A program made the translations under genes and the position numbers. The notes below the pieces were generated by a model that saw only the letters and a program-made list of their open reading frames with translations, was not told the DNA's origin and made no database searches. 64,000 nt of DNA from Agromyces terreus (GTDB lineage Bacteria; Actinomycetota; Actinomycetes; Actinomycetales; Microbacteriaceae): NCBI RefSeq assembly GCF_009749465.1, contig NZ_WBIS01000001.1:558001-622000 (forward strand). Direction: 5' to 3'. Numbering within the stretch: the stretch's first letter is position 1; each line of letters begins with the position of its first letter. This document shows, one piece after another, positions 37,875 to 45,619 of this stretch.

Positions 37875-40480
37875 GCGTCCACCCCGCGCACTGGGATCGT
37901 CGACCCGGAGATCAGCACCGCTTCGCCGCGCTCGCGCTCCTCGGCAGTCGCCGGGCGCATCTGCCCGCGCTGGTCGGGCACTCTCGCGATCGACGGGTCC
38001 GGCACGTCCGGCGCGTTCACGAACGAGCGGAAGCGACGGAGCCGCTCGGGGTCCGCGAGCGTCGCGGCCCACTCGTCCTCGTACGATCCGACGTGCCGTT
38101 CGACGGCCTGCTCGAGCTCCTCGGCGAGGCCGAGCGAATCGTTCACGACGACGTCGCGCACGTGGTCGAGCCCGCCGTCGATGTCCTCGATCCACCGTGC
38201 GGTGCGCTGCAGCCGGTCGGCCGTCCGCACGTAGTACATGATGTAGCGGTCGATGTACTTCAGCAGGGTCTCGTCGTCGAGGTCGCTCGCCAGCAGTTGG
38301 GCGTGCGCGGGCTGGAAGCCGCCGTTGCCGCCGACGTACATGTTCCAACCCTGGTCGGTGGCGATGACGCCGACGTCCTTGCCGCGGGCCTCCGCGCACT
38401 CGCGAGCGCACCCCGAGACGCCGAACTTCAGCTTGTGCGGGGAGCGGAGGCCCCGGTAGCGGAGCTCGAGCTGCACGGCCATGGCGACCGAGTCCTGCAC
38501 GCCGAAGCGGCACCAGGTCGAGCCGACGCAGCTCTTCACGTTGCGGAGGGCCTTGCCGTAGGCCTGCCCCGACTCGAACCCGGCGTCGACCAGGCGCTTC
38601 CAGATGTCGGGAAGCTGGTCGAGCCGTGCGCCGAACAGGTCGATGCGCTGTCCGCCCGTGATCTTCGTGTAGAGGCCGTAGTCCGTGGCCACCTGCGCGA
38701 TGACCGCGAGCTTCTCGGGAGTGATCTCGCCGGCCGGGATGCGGGGGACCACCGAGTAGGTGCCGTCCTTCTGCATGTTCGCCATCGCCCGGTCGTTCGT
38801 GTCCTGCAGTCCGCCGCGGCCGCCGTCGAGGATGTACGAGCCGTGCTGCGTGGCGAGGATCGAGCCGACCACGGGCTTGCACACGTCGCAGCCGCGGCCG
38901 GTGCCGAGCCGTGCGACGATCTCGTCGAACGAGGTCAGCTCGAGCACGCGGATCGACTCGAAGAGCTCCTGGCGCGAGAGCTCGAAGTGCTCGCACAGGG
39001 CCCGCGAGGGCGTGATGCCGGCCTTGGTCAGCTCGGTCTCCATGAGCTTCTTCACGAGGGGGACGCACGAGCCGCACTGCGTGCCGGCGCGCGTGCAGGC
39101 CTTCAGCGCACCGAGCTCGGTGCAGCCCTCGACGTGCTCGTCGCCGTTCACCGCGTCGCGGATGGTGCCGGCCGCCACGTTGTTGCACGCGCACACGAGG
39201 GCGGATGCCGGGAGCTCGTCGCCCGCGGGAGCCTCCATGCCCGACGCCGAGAGGTAGGCCGCCGGTTCCGAGGAGAGCTGCATGCCGAGCATGGGCCGGA
39301 GCGACGCGTAGGGCGACGCGTCGCCGACGAAGATCCCGCCGAGCAGGGTCTTCGCGTCGTCGGTCATGACGAGCTTCTGGTACAGCCCGCGCGCCGGGTC
39401 CGCATAGACGATCTCGAGCGCCTGCTCGGTGCGCGCGAGGGCATCGCCGAAGCTCGCGACGTCGACGCCCGAGAGCTTGAGCTTCGTCGCGTCGTCCACG
39501 CTCGTGAACTCGGCGGCGCCGCCGAGCAGCCGGTCGGCGACCACCTCGGCCATCGCGTTCGCGGGCGCCACGAGCCCGGTGCAGCGTCCCTCGAAGCTGG
39601 CGACCTCGCCGATCGCCCAGACGTTCTCGAGCGAGGAGGCGCAGGACGTGTCGATCGCGACGCCGCCGCGGGGGCCGAGCTCGAGTCCGAGCTCGCGTGC
39701 GAGCTCGTCGCGCGGGCTGATGCCGATCGCGAAGATCACGAGGTCGGCGTCGATGACGCGCTCGTTGGTGAGTTCCACCGCGGTGACGGCGCCGTCCTGG
39801 ACGCGGATCGCCGACGGGCGCGCGCCGAGATGCAGCCCGATGCCCTGGCCCGCGATGATGCGCCCGAGCGCGCGGCCCGCGCCCTCGTCGAGCTGCGCCG
39901 ACATGAGCCATCCGCCCGAGTGGACGACGGCGACGTGCGCGCCGAGCTTCGCGAGCCCGCCCGCGGCCTCGAGTCCGAGCAGGCCGCCGCCCGCGACGAC
40001 GACCCGCGCCGGCCGGCCGTGCCGCTCGGCGAGGTCGCGAGCCTCGGCGACGAGGTTGTCGACGTCTTCGACGGTGCGGTAGACCCGGGCGTTCGCCGAG
40101 CCGGGGAGGTCGGGCACCGGTGCGCTCGAGCCGGTCGCGAGCACCAGTTCGTCCCACTCGAGCGTGCTGCCGGCAGAGGTCGTGGCGGTGCGCCCTGCCG
40201 GGTCGATGCCGACGACGCGCTCGCCGGTGATGAGACGCACCCGGCCCTCGTCCCACATCGACGTCGGCTGCAGCGTGAGGTCGACGTCGCCGTCGGCCAG
40301 GCGGGTGCTCAGCGCGACGCGGTCGTACGGCCGGTGCGGCTCGTCGCCGACGACCGTGACGTGCACGGTGCGCTCGGCGTCGCGGGCGTGCAGGCTGTCG
40401 GCGAGGCGGTGGGCCGCTGGGCCACCGCCGACGATCAGGATCCTTCGGATGTCGTCGCGGGCGCGGTCGGTCTCGGTCAT
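37871..40480 (-). CDS. nirB: NAD(P)H nitrite reductase large subunit NirB
   Basis: NirB reduces nitrite to ammonium with six electrons from NAD(P)H. The 869-residue chain has an FAD/NAD module (ILIVGGGPAAHRLADSL, VVVAGGGLLGLEAAGGLA), a BFD [2Fe-2S] domain (CACNNV...CGSCVPLV), the ferredoxin-like repeats and the siroheme-[4Fe-4S] site with Cys651, Cys657, Cys691 and Cys695 (CVGSTWC, GCAREC). GGAGG precedes the ATG. The promoter has a full GlnR-like box. The nirD gene is divergent rather than immediately downstream, an unusual arrangement. Confidence 0.96.
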   Translation of the reverse strand: MTETDRARDDIRRILIVGGGPAAHRLADSLHARDAERTVHVTVVGDEPHRPYDRVALSTRLADGDVDLTLQPTSMWDEGRVRLITGERVVGIDPAGRTATTSAGSTLEWDELVLATGSSAPVPDLPGSANARVYRTVEDVDNLVAEARDLAERHGRPARVVVAGGGLLGLEAAGGLAKLGAHVAVVHSGGWLMSAQLDEGAGRALGRIIAGQGIGLHLGARPSAIRVQDGAVTAVELTNERVIDADLVIFAIGISPRDELARELGLELGPRGGVAIDTSCASSLENVWAIGEVASFEGRCTGLVAPANAMAEVVADRLLGGAAEFTSVDDATKLKLSGVDVASFGDALARTEQALEIVYADPARGLYQKLVMTDDAKTLLGGIFVGDASPYASLRPMLGMQLSSEPAAYLSASGMEAPAGDELPASALVCACNNVAAGTIRDAVNGDEHVEGCTELGALKACTRAGTQCGSCVPLVKKLMETELTKAGITPSRALCEHFELSRQELFESIRVLELTSFDEIVARLGTGRGCDVCKPVVGSILATQHGSYILDGGRGGLQDTNDRAMANMQKDGTYSVVPRIPAGEITPEKLAVIAQVATDYGLYTKITGGQRIDLFGARLDQLPDIWKRLVDAGFESGQAYGKALRNVKSCVGSTWCRFGVQDSVAMAVQLELRYRGLRSPHKLKFGVSGCARECAEARGKDVGVIATDQGWNMYVGGNGGFQPAHAQLLASDLDDETLLKYIDRYIMYYVRTADRLQRTARWIEDIDGGLDHVRDVVVNDSLGLAEELEQAVERHVGSYEDEWAATLADPERLRRFRSFVNAPDVPDPSIARVPDQRGQMRPATAEERERGEAVLISGSTIPVRGVDA

Positions 40481-40506
40481 GGGTCCTCCGTGGCTCGATT
40501 GCTGCG

Positions 40507-40549
40507 AGCGTACGACCGGGCCGTTTCCGCCCTGTTACGCGGGGGTAAC
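40507..40549 (-). promoter_or_regulatory. nirB promoter with GlnR-like box
   Basis: Minus strand: GTTAC (40549-40545), GTAAC (40538-40534) and GAAAC (40527-40523), each separated by exactly 6 bases, then 10 bases and TACGCT (40512-40507) as -10, about 27 bases before the nirB ATG. GTAAC-N6-GAAAC is the GlnR consensus core. Confidence 0.8.
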
Positions 40550-40598
40550 CGCACTTGTACCCGAGCGCACGTGCCGCACCAGGGGGTGTGAGGGTTGT

Positions 40599-40653
40599 TT
40601 CACGACCGGGAAACACGACTCGTACCCCGTCGGAAACACCGTGCCCGTAGCGT
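40599..40653 (+). promoter_or_regulatory. nirD promoter with GlnR-like box
   Basis: TTCAC (40599), 6 bases, GAAAC (40610), a GTAC core near 40622, GAAAC (40633), then exactly 10 bases and TAGCGT (40648-40653) as -10. The two GAAAC units are 23 rather than 22 bases apart, a one-base deviation from the ideal period. Confidence 0.75.
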
Positions 40654-40681
40654 CGGAGCACGCAGAGACGAGGAGTGCGCC

Positions 40682-41038
40682 ATGAGCATGACGATCGAGA
40701 CGACGACCCTCTGGATCCACGCCTGCGAGGTGCGCGATCTCGAACCCGGCTGGGGCGAGGTGGCGCTGCTCGGCGGCCGTCAGGTGGCGCTCGTCCGCGT
40801 CGCCGGCGACGAGGTCTACGCGGTCGACCACGAGGACCCCCACACGGGCGCCCCCGTCATGGCGAGGGGCATCACGGGGTCGCGCGGAGACCGGCCCACG
40901 ATCGCCTCGCCGTTGCACAAGCAGGTGTACGACCTCGCGACCGGCGAGTGCTTCACCGACCCGTCCCTCGCGCTGCGCACCTACCGGGCGCGCGTCGTCG
41001 ACGGGGCCGTCGAGGTCGAGGTCGACCTCGCCGCCTGA
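40682..41038 (+). CDS. nirD: Nitrite reductase small subunit NirD
   Basis: A 118-residue Rieske-fold protein that lacks the CxH...CxxH cluster ligands, as is normal for NirD. VRDLEPGWGEVALLGGRQVALVR and IASPLHKQVYDLATGECFTDP are typical. It associates with NirB for NAD(P)H-dependent nitrite reduction. GAGGAG lies 7 bases before the ATG. Transcribed away from nirB from a shared 200-base regulatory region, so the two subunits depend on coordinated divergent promoters. Confidence 0.92.
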   Translation: MSMTIETTTLWIHACEVRDLEPGWGEVALLGGRQVALVRVAGDEVYAVDHEDPHTGAPVMARGITGSRGDRPTIASPLHKQVYDLATGECFTDPSLALRTYRARVVDGAVEVEVDLAA

Positions 41039-41056
41039 TCGAGCGGATGCCTCGCC

Positions 41057-41830
41057 TCAGCCCCGCTGCGTGAGGACGATCGGGTCGCCGTCGGTGATGG
41101 CGATCGTGTGCTCCGAGTGCGCCCCGCGCGAGCCGTCCGCGCTCCGGAGGGTCCATCCGTCGGGGTCGGTGAAGATCCGATCGGTGGTCTCGAGCAGCCA
41201 CGGCTCGATGGCCACGACGAGTCCGGGCTTCAGGGGGAGTCCGCGGCCGGGCCGGCCGTTGTTCGGGATGTGGGGATCGCCGTGCATGGTGCGGCCGACC
41301 CCGTGCCCGCCGAAGTCCGTGTTGATCGAGTAGCCCTCCGCCTTCGCGACATCCGCGATCGCCCTCGAGATGTCGCCGATGCGGTTGCCGGGCCGGGCCG
41401 CGGCGATGCCGGCGTCGAGCGCCCGCCGCGTGGTGTCGATGAGGCGCAGGTCCTCGTCGCGCGGGGTGCCGACCACGATCGAGATGGCCGAGTCCGAGAC
41501 CCAGCCGTCGACCGAGGCCGCGAAGTCCAGGCTCAGCAGATCGCCGTCGCGAAGGCGGTAGTCGCGGGGGAGGCCGTGCAGCACGGCGTCATTGACCGAG
41601 GTGCAGATGACTTTGCCGAACGGGCTCGCGCCGAACGAGGGGTGGTAGTCGATGTAGCAGCTCTCGGCGCCCGCCTCGCGGATCATGTCGTGCGCGAGCG
41701 CATCCAGCTCCAACAGGTTCACGCCGACGGCCGCGGCCTTCGACGTCGCCTCGATGACGCCGGCGACGAATCGCCCGGCTGCCCGCATCTCGTCGATCTC
41801 GGCGGGGGTCCTCAGTTCGATCACGCTCAT
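41057..41830 (-). CDS. map: Methionine aminopeptidase
   Basis: A 257-residue type I methionine aminopeptidase. The five metal ligands are recognisable: Asp in LSLDFAASVDGWVSDSA (two), His in GGHGVGRTMH, Glu in VAIEPW and Glu in HSEHTIAI. It removes N-terminal Met from nascent proteins in the cytoplasm. ATG 41830 (MSVIELRTP) has GGAG about 10 bases upstream. It converges with nirD, 18 bases between stops. In related genomes map commonly lies in the trmD-rplS neighbourhood. Confidence 0.95.
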   Translation of the reverse strand: MSVIELRTPAEIDEMRAAGRFVAGVIEATSKAAAVGVNLLELDALAHDMIREAGAESCYIDYHPSFGASPFGKVICTSVNDAVLHGLPRDYRLRDGDLLSLDFAASVDGWVSDSAISIVVGTPRDEDLRLIDTTRRALDAGIAAARPGNRIGDISRAIADVAKAEGYSINTDFGGHGVGRTMHGDPHIPNNGRPGRGLPLKPGLVVAIEPWLLETTDRIFTDPDGWTLRSADGSRGAHSEHTIAITDGDPIVLTQRG

Positions 41831-41898
41831 CCTCTCCGCCTCCATTCTGTCTGCTCAGCCCTGAGTGAACACCCGGCGCGCGCACGGGATCGTCGCGT

Positions 41899-41904
41899 TA
41901 CGCT
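41899..41904 (+). promoter_or_regulatory. -10 box TACGCT for leaderless membrane-protein gene
   Basis: TACGCT ends 6 bases before the ATG at 41911 and there is no ribosome-binding site, so transcription probably starts at or next to the start codon. Confidence 0.5.
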
Positions 41905-41910
41905 GTGGAC

Positions 41911-42429
41911 ATGCTCTTCCGGCGCATCTTCTTCCGATGGATCCAGGCGGCCACCGTCGTGCTCCCGATCTGGCTGGCGGTCGGCTGGGCGGTCTTCGGG
42001 GGCGGCGGCTGGGGCACCCTCGGACTCATCATCACGGTGCCGGTGACGTTCATCTCGCTCGCGGTCATCGCGCTGCTCACGTCGATGCGGCCGAGCGTGC
42101 GCGAGCAGCGCGCCGTCTCGTGGGGCGATGTCGGGGTGCTCGGCGCCTGGCACCTCGCGATCATCGGGTTCGGGTTCTCGGGCCCGTCGATGGCCTCGTT
42201 CGCGTTCCTCTCCATCGCCCTCGCGCTCGCCGCCTTCTGGTACGCCATCGTGCAGCTCGTGCGCGACGGCGCCCGGCGCATGCAGCAGACCATGGCCGAC
42301 TACGAGCGCGCGGCGCAGGCGGGCACGCCGATCGGCCGCCCCGACGCGCAAGGCGGGCCGTCCGCCCCGCAGGCGCCGTACGACATCGGCGAGGTCATCG
42401 TCGTCGAGGAGCACCGCGACCGTCCGTGA
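41911..42429 (+). CDS. Four-helix membrane protein of unknown function
   Basis: A 172-residue protein with four predicted membrane helices (about residues 9-30, 36-58, 77-96 and 100-122) and a hydrophilic C-terminal tail ending in VIVVEEHRD. No family is recognised. ATG 41911 is preferred over an in-frame GTG at 41905 because the TACGCT box 6 bases upstream implies a leaderless start. It lies between map and rplS. Confidence 0.75.
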   Translation: MLFRRIFFRWIQAATVVLPIWLAVGWAVFGGGGWGTLGLIITVPVTFISLAVIALLTSMRPSVREQRAVSWGDVGVLGAWHLAIIGFGFSGPSMASFAFLSIALALAAFWYAIVQLVRDGARRMQQTMADYERAAQAGTPIGRPDAQGGPSAPQAPYDIGEVIVVEEHRDRP

Positions 42430-42508
42430 CGAGTCCGGTCGCGGGTGAGCCGGGCGCACGTCCGCGGCATCCGGCCCGCTCCCGCACTGCGTCCCCGTGC
42501 CCGCCGCT

Positions 42509-42537
42509 TTGGCGCAGCGGGCCGAGCATGGCACAAT
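42509..42537 (+). promoter_or_regulatory. Sigma-70-type promoter for rplS
   Basis: TTGGCG (42509-42514), a 17-base spacer and CACAAT (42532-42537). One of the few places in the window with both -35 and -10 elements. Transcription would start near 42544, giving a ~125-base leader. Confidence 0.65.
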
Positions 42538-42545
42538 AGAGGATT

Positions 42546-42608
42546 GTGCCGCCGCGGGACTCTGCCTCCGGGGAGCATGCACAGCGCGAGTGATCGCGCG
42601 GGCGGCAC
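42546..42608 (+). ncRNA. Structured leader of rplS mRNA (candidate regulatory RNA)
   Basis: GTGCCGCC (42546-42553) pairs perfectly with GGCGGCAC (42601-42608), closing a domain that contains the hairpin GCGCGA-GTGA-TCGCGC (42584-42599) with a GNRA tetraloop, plus a weaker CTC/GAG hairpin near 42566-42575. Such junctions ahead of ribosomal protein genes often bind the encoded protein and give autogenous control; that role is inferred. Confidence 0.55.
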
Positions 42609-42669
42609 CAGACACTTCCATTTCACAGATCCGCGTTCGACCGGTTGCGGGCGCAGAGAGCGAACCATC

Positions 42670-43017
42670 ATGCACATCCTCGACCACGTCGACGCTGCGA
42701 GCCTGCGGTCGGACGTCCCCGACTTCCGCGCGGGCGACACCGTCAAGGTGCACGTCAACATCATCGAAGGCACGCGCTCGCGCATCCAGGTCTTCCAGGG
42801 CGTCGTCATCGGCCGCTCGGGCGAAGGCGTCCGCGAGACCTTCACCGTCCGCAAGGTCAGCTTCCAGGTCGGCGTCGAGCGCAAGTTCCCGGTGCACTCC
42901 CCGGTCATCGACCACATCGAGGTCGTCACCCGCGGTGACGTGCGTCGCGCGAAGCTCTACTACCTGCGCAAGCTCCGCGGCAAGAAGGCGAAGATCAAGG
43001 AGAAGCGCGACGCCTGA
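42670..43017 (+). CDS. rplS: 50S ribosomal protein L19
   Basis: A 115-residue L19 with the diagnostic [20 protein letters not shown] and [15 protein letters not shown] segments and the basic [19 protein letters not shown] end. The ATG at 42670 is chosen by family length; the frame is open upstream and ATG 42577 is an alternative, but it lies in the structured leader with a badly spaced GGGGAG. First gene before lepB-rnhB, the usual actinobacterial order. Confidence 0.96.
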   Translation: MHILDHVDAASLRSDVPDFRAGDTVKVHVNIIEGTRSRIQVFQGVVIGRSGEGVRETFTVRKVSFQVGVERKFPVHSPVIDHIEVVTRGDVRRAKLYYLRKLRGKKAKIKEKRDA

Positions 43018-43061
43018 TCCGGCCCGCGCAACCCGCGCGTCGCAAGGCGCGCGGACATCGA

Positions 43062-43101
43062 CCTGAGCTCCTCACCCCTACACTGGGGTGAGGAGCTCAG
43101 G
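43062..43101 (+). promoter_or_regulatory. Perfect 17-bp hairpin overlapping lepB translation start region
   Basis: CCTGAGCTCCTCACCCC (43062-43078) and GGGGTGAGGAGCTCAGG (43085-43101) are perfect inverted repeats with a 6-base loop, TACACT. The right arm contains AGGAG, the only good ribosome site for lepB (ATG 43109). No T run follows. It may attenuate rplS readthrough, hide the lepB ribosome site, or, with TACACT as -10, be a palindromic promoter. Confidence 0.8.
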
Positions 43102-43108
43102 CGGTTAA

Positions 43109-43864
43109 ATGACAGAAGACATCAGCACCACGCGCACGGATCGCGAGGGTGCATCGGCGAACCGTCGACAGCGAGGCGCACTTCTCTTCTTGAGAGATCT
43201 GCTCGTCATCTTCGTGGTGGCGGTGCTCGTCTCGTTCCTCATCAAGACCTTCCTCATCCGGTCCTTCTTCATCCCGTCGGAGTCGATGGAGATGACGCTG
43301 GTCAAAGACGACCGCATCATCGTCAACCAGCTCGTGCCCGAGGTCACCCCGCTCGAGCGCGGCGACGTCGTCGTGTTCAAGGACCCGGGCGGATGGCTCC
43401 CGGCCCGCGCCGAGGTGCAGCAGCCGCCGCTCGTGGCGGCGTTCGACTGGTTCCTCGCCTTCGTCGGCCTCTCGGCGCCCGACTCCAACGACCACCTCGT
43501 GAAGCGGCTCATCGGGCTGCCCGGCGATCACGTGACGTGCTGCAACGCACTCGGCCAGATGAGCGTCAACGGCATCCCGCTCGATGAGCCCTACGCGGTG
43601 CTCCCTGCGGGCGACATGAAGGTATCCGAGGTCGACTTCGACGAGGTCGTCCCCGAGGGCTCGCTCTGGGTCATGGGCGACAACCGCTACAACTCGAAGG
43701 ACTCGCGCTACAACGGCGACACCCCGTTGAAGGGCTTCGTCCCGATCGAGAACGTCGTCGGGCGTGCGTTCGTGGTGAGCTGGCCGGTTTCGCACTGGGC
43801 ATGGCTCGGCAACTACCCCGACACCTTCGCCGGGGTCGACGAGGCGGCCGAAGGCGGCGACTGA
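43109..43864 (+). CDS. lepB: Signal peptidase I
   Basis: A 251-residue type I signal peptidase, anchored by one N-terminal helix (residues ~30-52, LLVIFVVAVLVSFLIKTFLI). Catalytic Ser59 in PSESMEM and Lys132 in DHLVKRLIGLPGD, followed by SLWVMGDNRYNSKDSR. It cleaves signal peptides of exported proteins on the outer face of the membrane. The ribosome site lies in the right arm of a strong hairpin, suggesting translational control. rnhB begins immediately after its TGA. Confidence 0.95.
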   Translation: MTEDISTTRTDREGASANRRQRGALLFLRDLLVIFVVAVLVSFLIKTFLIRSFFIPSESMEMTLVKDDRIIVNQLVPEVTPLERGDVVVFKDPGGWLPARAEVQQPPLVAAFDWFLAFVGLSAPDSNDHLVKRLIGLPGDHVTCCNALGQMSVNGIPLDEPYAVLPAGDMKVSEVDFDEVVPEGSLWVMGDNRYNSKDSRYNGDTPLKGFVPIENVVGRAFVVSWPVSHWAWLGNYPDTFAGVDEAAEGGD

Positions 43865-44566
43865 GTGGCCCCGACCCCCGTTCCCGATCTCCGGGTCGAA
43901 CGTGCGCATCTCGCCTCCGGCTCGCCGGTCGTGCTCGCGTGCGACGAGGTCGGGCGCGGCGCCCTGGCCGGCCCGGTCGCGGTCGGCATGGTCCTGATCG
44001 ACGCATCCGTCCGTCGAATGCCCGCCGGGTTGCGCGACTCCAAGCTCATGACCGAACCGAGGCGCGAGGCGATGGCGCCGCGCGCCGGTGCATGGGTGCG
44101 GCGGTGGGCGGTGGGCGAGGCCTCCGCCGCCGAGATCGACGAGCTCGGCATCATGGCCTGCCTCGGCCTCGCCGGGGCCCGCGCCTACGCCATGCTCGCC
44201 GAGGCCGAGCAGGTCGCCGGCACCGAGCACGAACTCGTCGGCGCCCCCCTCCTGCTCGACGGCAACCACGACTGGCTGAGCCGCGCCATCGAGCACCGTG
44301 CCGAGGTGACCACCCGCATCAAGGCCGACCGCGACTGCGCGTCGGTGGCTGCGGCATCCGTGCTCGCCAAGGTGCATCGCGACCGGGGCATGCATCGCGC
44401 CCACGCAGAGGACCCCCGGTTCGCCTGGAACGAGAACAAGGGCTACTCGAGCCGCGCCCATTTCGCCGCGATCGCCGAGCACGGCCCCACGGCACTGCAT
44501 CGCCGCACATGGCTGAAGGAGCCGGTCGCCCCGGCGCCCGCGCTCTTCGACCTCGGCGTAGGATGA
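43865..44566 (+). CDS. rnhB: Ribonuclease HII
   Basis: RNase HII removes ribonucleotides from DNA-RNA hybrids. The 233-residue protein has the acidic active-site segment CDEVGRGALAGPVAVG (residues ~23-38) and further conserved segments LRDSKLM, ADRDCASVAAASVLAKVHRD and WNENKGYSS. Start GTG 43865 directly abuts the lepB TGA. Its stop overlaps the next start as ATGA. Length is within the family range. Confidence 0.95.
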   Translation: MAPTPVPDLRVERAHLASGSPVVLACDEVGRGALAGPVAVGMVLIDASVRRMPAGLRDSKLMTEPRREAMAPRAGAWVRRWAVGEASAAEIDELGIMACLGLAGARAYAMLAEAEQVAGTEHELVGAPLLLDGNHDWLSRAIEHRAEVTTRIKADRDCASVAAASVLAKVHRDRGMHRAHAEDPRFAWNENKGYSSRAHFAAIAEHGPTALHRRTWLKEPVAPAPALFDLGVG

Positions 44567-44895
44567 ATCCGATGGATGACGACGAGTTCGAAGACTACGA
44601 CCGCGAGGTCGAGCTGGCCCTGTACCGCGAATACCGCGATATCGTCACGCAGTTCAAGTACGTGGTCGAGACCGAGCGCCGCTTCTACCTCGCGAACGAG
44701 GTCGAACTCGTGCGCCGTGACACCGAGCACGACTTCTACTTCGAACTGACGATGAAAGACGTCTGGGTCTGGGACGTCTACCGCGCCGATCGGTTCGTGA
44801 AGTCGGTTCGGGTGCTCACCTTCAAAGACGTCAACGTCGAGGAACTCGCCACCCGCGAGTTCGAGCTCCCGAAAGAACTCGCGCTCGACGAGTAG
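44563..44895 (+). CDS. DUF2469 family protein
   Basis: A 110-residue acidic protein with the DUF2469 core EDYDREVELALYREYRDIV and YVVETERRFYLANEVELV. The family is restricted to actinobacteria and always sits between rnhB and yraN; function unknown. Start ATG 44563 overlaps the rnhB stop; an internal ATG at 44572 gives the more family-like MDDDEFEDY, so either may be used. Confidence 0.9.
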   Translation: MNPMDDDEFEDYDREVELALYREYRDIVTQFKYVVETERRFYLANEVELVRRDTEHDFYFELTMKDVWVWDVYRADRFVKSVRVLTFKDVNVEELATREFELPKELALDE

Positions 44896-44945
44896 GTCGC
44901 GCTACCGCTGCCCGGGTGCACCTCGCCGCCCATAGGCTGTGGGCC

Positions 44946-45089
44946 ATGCCGACCTTCCCGCGCCTGAACCGGCGCACCGCTCGATCGCGACGCTCCGACG
45001 ACGACGCCGTGGCGAAGTCCCTGCTGACGTACGAGCTCCTGACGATGCGCGAACTCCAGCATGACGCCTTGCGCGTTTCCGCCCGGTAG
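44946..45089 (+). CDS. Small hypothetical protein, 47 residues
   Basis: A 47-residue frame, MPTFPRLNRRTARSRRSDDD then AVAKSLLTYELLTMRELQHD and ALRVSAR, with an Arg-rich start and one amphipathic helix. A TAGGCT box (44933-44938) ends 7 bases before the ATG, the leaderless pattern seen at other real genes here. No family is recognised. It could be a genuine small protein or the start of a decayed gene, because another frame continues with coding-like sequence until yraN. Confidence 0.4.
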   Translation: MPTFPRLNRRTARSRRSDDDAVAKSLLTYELLTMRELQHDALRVSAR

Positions 45090-45244
45090 CGCGCGACCGC
45101 TCACATCCCCAACCCGGCACAGCGGCTGATCCATCTCGGGCTCGGCCCGGGTGTCGACTGCTCCTCAACAGCTTCCTCGTCCACGAGGCCTTCCTTCGCG
45201 GGCTGCCGCAGTCGATCGGCGGAGCCGCCGGAGCGGCACGCTGA
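45065..45244 (+). pseudogene. Possible gene remnant before yraN
   Basis: In a different frame from the 47-residue gene, the sequence reads without stops from 45065 to TGA 45242-45244 and ends in the helix-like LLLNSFLVHEAFLRGLPQSI, which resembles a natural protein C-terminus. It has no start codon with a ribosome site. It may be the frameshifted tail of the preceding small gene. Evidence is weak. Confidence 0.25.
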
Positions 45245-45619
45245 ATGGCGGAGGTGGTGCTGGTGGCCCACAATGCTGAACTCGGCCGACGAGGCGAACA
45301 ACTCGCGGTCGAGCATCTCGAGGCACGCGGACTGCGGGTGATCGAACGCAACTGGCGGTGTCGACTCGGAGAGATCGACATCGTGGCGCGCGACGGCGAC
45401 ACGACTGTGTTCGTCGAGGTCAAGACGCGCACGTCGCACGATTTCGGGCATCCGTTCGAGGCGATCACGCCGATCAAGCTGGCGCGATTGCGTCGTCTCG
45501 CGGTCGCATGGTGCGAAGCGACCGAGAGCGCGACCGTGCGTATCCGCATCGACGCCGTCGCCGTGCTCGCCCCGACCGAGTCGCCCGCGCTCATCGAGCA
45601 TCTCGAGGGAATCAGCTGA
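45245..45619 (+). CDS. yraN: YraN family (UPF0102) nuclease-fold protein
   Basis: A 124-residue protein with the PD-(D/E)xK endonuclease-like core: LGRRGEQLAVEHLEARGLRV, then EIDIVARDGDTTVFVEVKTR. YraN proteins are resolvase-like and are often linked to comM and dprA, as here, though no activity is firmly established in actinobacteria. The ATG follows the previous stop directly; comM overlaps its TGA by one base. Confidence 0.92.
   Translation: MAEVVLVAHNAELGRRGEQLAVEHLEARGLRVIERNWRCRLGEIDIVARDGDTTVFVEVKTRTSHDFGHPFEAITPIKLARLRRLAVAWCEATESATVRIRIDAVAVLAPTESPALIEHLEGIS

Noticed and set aside
42577-42669. N-terminal extension of L19 from ATG 42577
   Set aside because: Lies in the structured leader, ribosome site too close to the start, and L19 never carries such an extension.
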